From Salinibacterium sp. M195 (lineage in GTDB: Bacteria; Actinomycetota; Actinomycetes; Actinomycetales; Microbacteriaceae), in the NCBI RefSeq assembly GCF_019443965.1, contig NZ_CP040814.1:1860001-1924000 (forward strand): a stretch of DNA of 64,000 bases, written 5' to 3'. Positions within the stretch are counted from its first letter, which is position 1. Every line of letters starts with the position of its first letter. Made by a program: the position numbers and the translations under genes. Below, in pieces: positions 61,678-64,000 of the stretch. The notes under the pieces were generated by a model. That model was not told the DNA's origin and made no database searches. It saw only the letters and a program-made list of their open reading frames with translations.

Positions 61678-61905
61678 ATGAAGGGCTTAGTCCTTTTCGT
61701 TATGGGTATTGCCGTCGGGTTCGTGGCAGCACACCAGGTTGCTAAGACTCCAGAAGGCAAGCAGTTCTTCTCCGACGTTGACAGCAAGACGCGTGAATTC
61801 ACTAGCGCTGTTGTCGACGGATATCGTGAGCGCGAAGCAGAACTTCGGGCCGCGGTAGGCGACGCCGAAGATGCGCTCTCCGAATTTTCACAGCGCACAA
61901 AGTAA
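61678..61905 (+). CDS. small membrane-anchored protein upstream of alaS
   Basis: 75 residues. One N-terminal membrane helix (about 3-19) and a charged helical tail (GYREREAELRAAVGDAEDAL). AAGGAG lies six bases before the ATG. Comparable small proteins sit between the DUF948 gene and alaS in other actinobacteria; function unknown. Confidence 0.8.
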   Translation: MKGLVLFVMGIAVGFVAAHQVAKTPEGKQFFSDVDSKTREFTSAVVDGYREREAELRAAVGDAEDALSEFSQRTK

Positions 61906-61951
61906 GACATTCAGGGCCCAAGGGCCGCATTATTGAGTTCCCGGGGATCCC

Positions 61952-64000
61952 ATGCAGACCGCAGACATTCAGAACCGTTGGTTGACCTATTTTGGGGACC
62001 GTGGTCACACCATCGTTCCTTCAGCATCGTTGGTCAGCGATGACCCAACGCTGCTCTTCACTGTCGCAGGTATGGTTCCCTTTGTCCCGTACTTGACCGG
62101 CCTCGTTCCCGCGCCGTATGACCGCGCGACGAGCGTGCAAAAATGCATTCGAACGCTCGATATCGAAGAAGTCGGCAAGACCCCGCGCCACGGTACCTTC
62201 TTCCAGATGAACGGTAACTTCTCGTTCGGCGACTACTTCAAAAAGGAAGCGATTCAATTCGCTTGGGAGTTTCTCACGCTCGACGAGGAAAAAGGCGGCC
62301 TCGGCTTCCGGCCAGAAGATCTCTGGGTCACCGTCTACGAAGACGATGATGACGCTGTTGCCTACTGGAAAGAAACCGCGGGACTGCCGGATGAACGCAT
62401 CCAGCGACTCGGAATGGACAGCAACTACTGGTCGACGGGGCAACCCGGGCCAGCTGGTCCGTGCTCGGAGATTTTCTTCGACCGAGGCCCCGCTTACGGC
62501 AGAGACGGTGGACCGGCGACTGACGATGACCGCTACGTCGAAATCTGGAACCTTGTGTTCATGCAATACCTTCGCGGCGAGGGCAAGGGCAAAGACTTCT
62601 CCATTCTCGGAGAGTTGCCCAAGCAGAACATTGACACCGGCATGGGCTTGGAACGCGTTGCTTTCTTGAAGCAGGGCGTCGAGAACATGTACGAAATCGA
62701 TCAGGTTCGCCCGGTGCTAGACAAAGCGGCAGAGCTCTCCGGTCGCACCTACGGTGCAGATCACGAGGCTGACGTTCGACTACGCGTCGTCGCTGACCAC
62801 GTTCGGTCAAGCCTCATGCTCATCGCTGATGGAGTGACTCCGAGCAATGAAGGCCGCGGCTACGTTCTACGCCGCCTGTTACGCCGTGCGGTTCGCGCCA
62901 TGCGACTCCTCGGAGTAGAGGGCACCACTTTTGCCCAACTCTTTCCCGAATCACGGGATGCGATGAAGGCTGCCTACCCTGAGGTAGAGAAGGATTACGA
63001 TCGCATTTCCCGGATTGTGCTCGCCGAAGAAGACGTCTTCATGCGCACCCTGGCAAGTGGTACAACGATCCTCGATACTGCCGTCGACACCACCAAGAAG
63101 TCTGGCGCCTCAGAACTGCCGAGCGACACGGCCTTCCTCCTGCACGACACCTTCGGGTTCCCCATCGATCTCACGCTAGAAATGGCGGCCGAAGCTGGCC
63201 TGACGGTAGACCGCGAAGCCTTCGATTCGCTCATGAAGCAGCAACGCGATCGCGCCAAGGCCGACGCTGGTTCCAAGAAACAATTCCTTGCCGATCTTTC
63301 CGTCTATGGCGCGTTCCGTGCACTGGGGGAGACGACATTCACCGGCTACGAAAATTTGAACACTGAATCAAGTGTGATTGGCATCATCGTTGATGGCATT
63401 TCGGTACCGCGCGCAGCCGCGGGCCAAATCGCCGAAGTTATCCTCGCTGAAACCTCCCTCTATGCCGAATCGGGTGGTCAGGAAGCGGATGCCGGAACAA
63501 TCGTCGGCGCCAGCTATCGACTCAACGTGCTCGATGTACAACGCCCGGTCAAGGGACTCATCAGTCATAAGGTCGAAGTCGCCGACGGCGAGGTGGGAGT
63601 CGGAGATCCGGCTACTGCGCTTGTTGATGCTGAATGGCGTCGCGGGGCAACCCAGGCGCACTCGGCGACCCACGTCATCCACGCAGCCCTGCGTCAAATA
63701 TTGGGTCAGGATGCTCATCAATCCGGCTCGTACAACAAGGCCGGCTATATGCGTCTCGACTTTTCGTGGTCGCAAGCTCTGTCGGTGGAGACCAAATCTG
63801 AGATTGAAGAAGTTGCTAACACTGCGGTGCGTGACAACCTCGAAGTGACGACGAAGATCATGGCGCTCGACGACGCCAAGGACCTCGGCGCAATGGCGCT
63901 CTTCGGCGAGAAATATGGAGACACCGTTCGCGTTGTCGAAATTGGAGGACCGTGGTCGCTCGAGCTCTGCGCGGGAACTCACGTGGGCCGCTCTGCCGAG
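61952..64000 (+). CDS. alaS: alanine-tRNA ligase, N-terminal 683 residues
   Basis: The gene leaves the right edge. Class II aminoacylation domain (KCIRTLDIEEVGKT; FFQMNGNFSFGDYF; GLERVAFL) is followed by the tRNA-recognition domain and the editing domain with zinc ligands H570 and H574 (HSATH) and C673 and H677 (CAGTH). The C-Ala domain is not in the window. It charges tRNA-Ala and clears Ser/Gly mischarging. The ATG at 61952 gives the usual start of the family; only a weak GGGGA precedes it. Last gene of the DUF948-small protein-alaS group. Confidence 0.95.
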   Translation, partial: MQTADIQNRWLTYFGDRGHTIVPSASLVSDDPTLLFTVAGMVPFVPYLTGLVPAPYDRATSVQKCIRTLDIEEVGKTPRHGTFFQMNGNFSFGDYFKKEAIQFAWEFLTLDEEKGGLGFRPEDLWVTVYEDDDDAVAYWKETAGLPDERIQRLGMDSNYWSTGQPGPAGPCSEIFFDRGPAYGRDGGPATDDDRYVEIWNLVFMQYLRGEGKGKDFSILGELPKQNIDTGMGLERVAFLKQGVENMYEIDQVRPVLDKAAELSGRTYGADHEADVRLRVVADHVRSSLMLIADGVTPSNEGRGYVLRRLLRRAVRAMRLLGVEGTTFAQLFPESRDAMKAAYPEVEKDYDRISRIVLAEEDVFMRTLASGTTILDTAVDTTKKSGASELPSDTAFLLHDTFGFPIDLTLEMAAEAGLTVDREAFDSLMKQQRDRAKADAGSKKQFLADLSVYGAFRALGETTFTGYENLNTESSVIGIIVDGISVPRAAAGQIAEVILAETSLYAESGGQEADAGTIVGASYRLNVLDVQRPVKGLISHKVEVADGEVGVGDPATALVDAEWRRGATQAHSATHVIHAALRQILGQDAHQSGSYNKAGYMRLDFSWSQALSVETKSEIEEVANTAVRDNLEVTTKIMALDDAKDLGAMALFGEKYGDTVRVVEIGGPWSLELCAGTHVGRSAE

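Overview
The window is a dense stretch of actinobacterial core chromosome, most likely from the family Microbacteriaceae (by eye GC in the high 50s %). The assignment rests on actinobacteria-restricted families (DUF4191, DUF3071/SepH, DUF4193, DUF3093, DUF3710, DUF3159, DUF3000, DUF7455), on TANNNT -10 boxes placed 6-7 bases before start codons, and on gene order. Species cannot be named. No CRISPR array, insertion sequence, prophage or rRNA operon is visible, and no stretch over 300 bases lacks a gene.

Layout. 0-8.1 kb: the start of glnA behind a textbook double GlnR box, an RDD protein, DUF4191, a degenerate kinase-like membrane protein, and a leftward pepA-lpd-sucB block (dehydrogenase-complex E3 and E2). 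8.2-12.7 kb: a PAC2 protein, the primary sigma factor with a structured leader, a CofE-like protein, a lone sugar-transfer ATP-grasp protein and DUF7455. 12.9-18.6 kb: topoisomerase IV (parE and parC convergent) and a phosphatase-superfamily enzyme. 18.7-22.5 kb: the actinobacterial block sepH-DUF4193-DUF3093-dut-DUF3710-DUF3159. 22.7-32.9 kb: aconitase, dxs, fadA-fadB, RNase D and DUF3000. 33-38.7 kb: alpha/beta hydrolase, sseA-sufE, zapE, an Amt-like membrane protein and EI24/CysZ.

38.8-42.4 kb: four tRNA genes, then a two-gene unit with a GT2 synthase carrying an N-terminal MshEN-like domain and a polytopic membrane protein. This is the most accessory-looking part. 42.5-53.6 kb: thrS-HIT, pdxS-pdxT, yebC-ruvC-ruvA-ruvB-yajC-secD-secF. 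53.7-64 kb: rel, an AbiEi-like orphan, DUF349, a membrane-anchored cyclophilin, rarA, rpsD with a long leader, two small membrane proteins, and the first 683 codons of alaS.

The most useful observations are: (1) at least 15 genes whose start codon sits 6-7 bases after a TANNNT hexamer, predicting leaderless mRNAs; (2) a perfect double GlnR box able to act on both glnA and the RDD gene; (3) a sucB-operon terminator written inside the 3' end of the opposing gene; (4) an 18-bp palindrome before aconitase; (5) an Amt-like protein lacking one of the two pore histidines; (6) a putative c-di-GMP-controlled glycan synthase after the tRNA cluster; (7) no lipA/lipB where this gene order usually has them. 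I found no clear wholly novel multi-gene system; the GT2/membrane-protein pair and the Amt-like protein are the best candidates for undescribed function.
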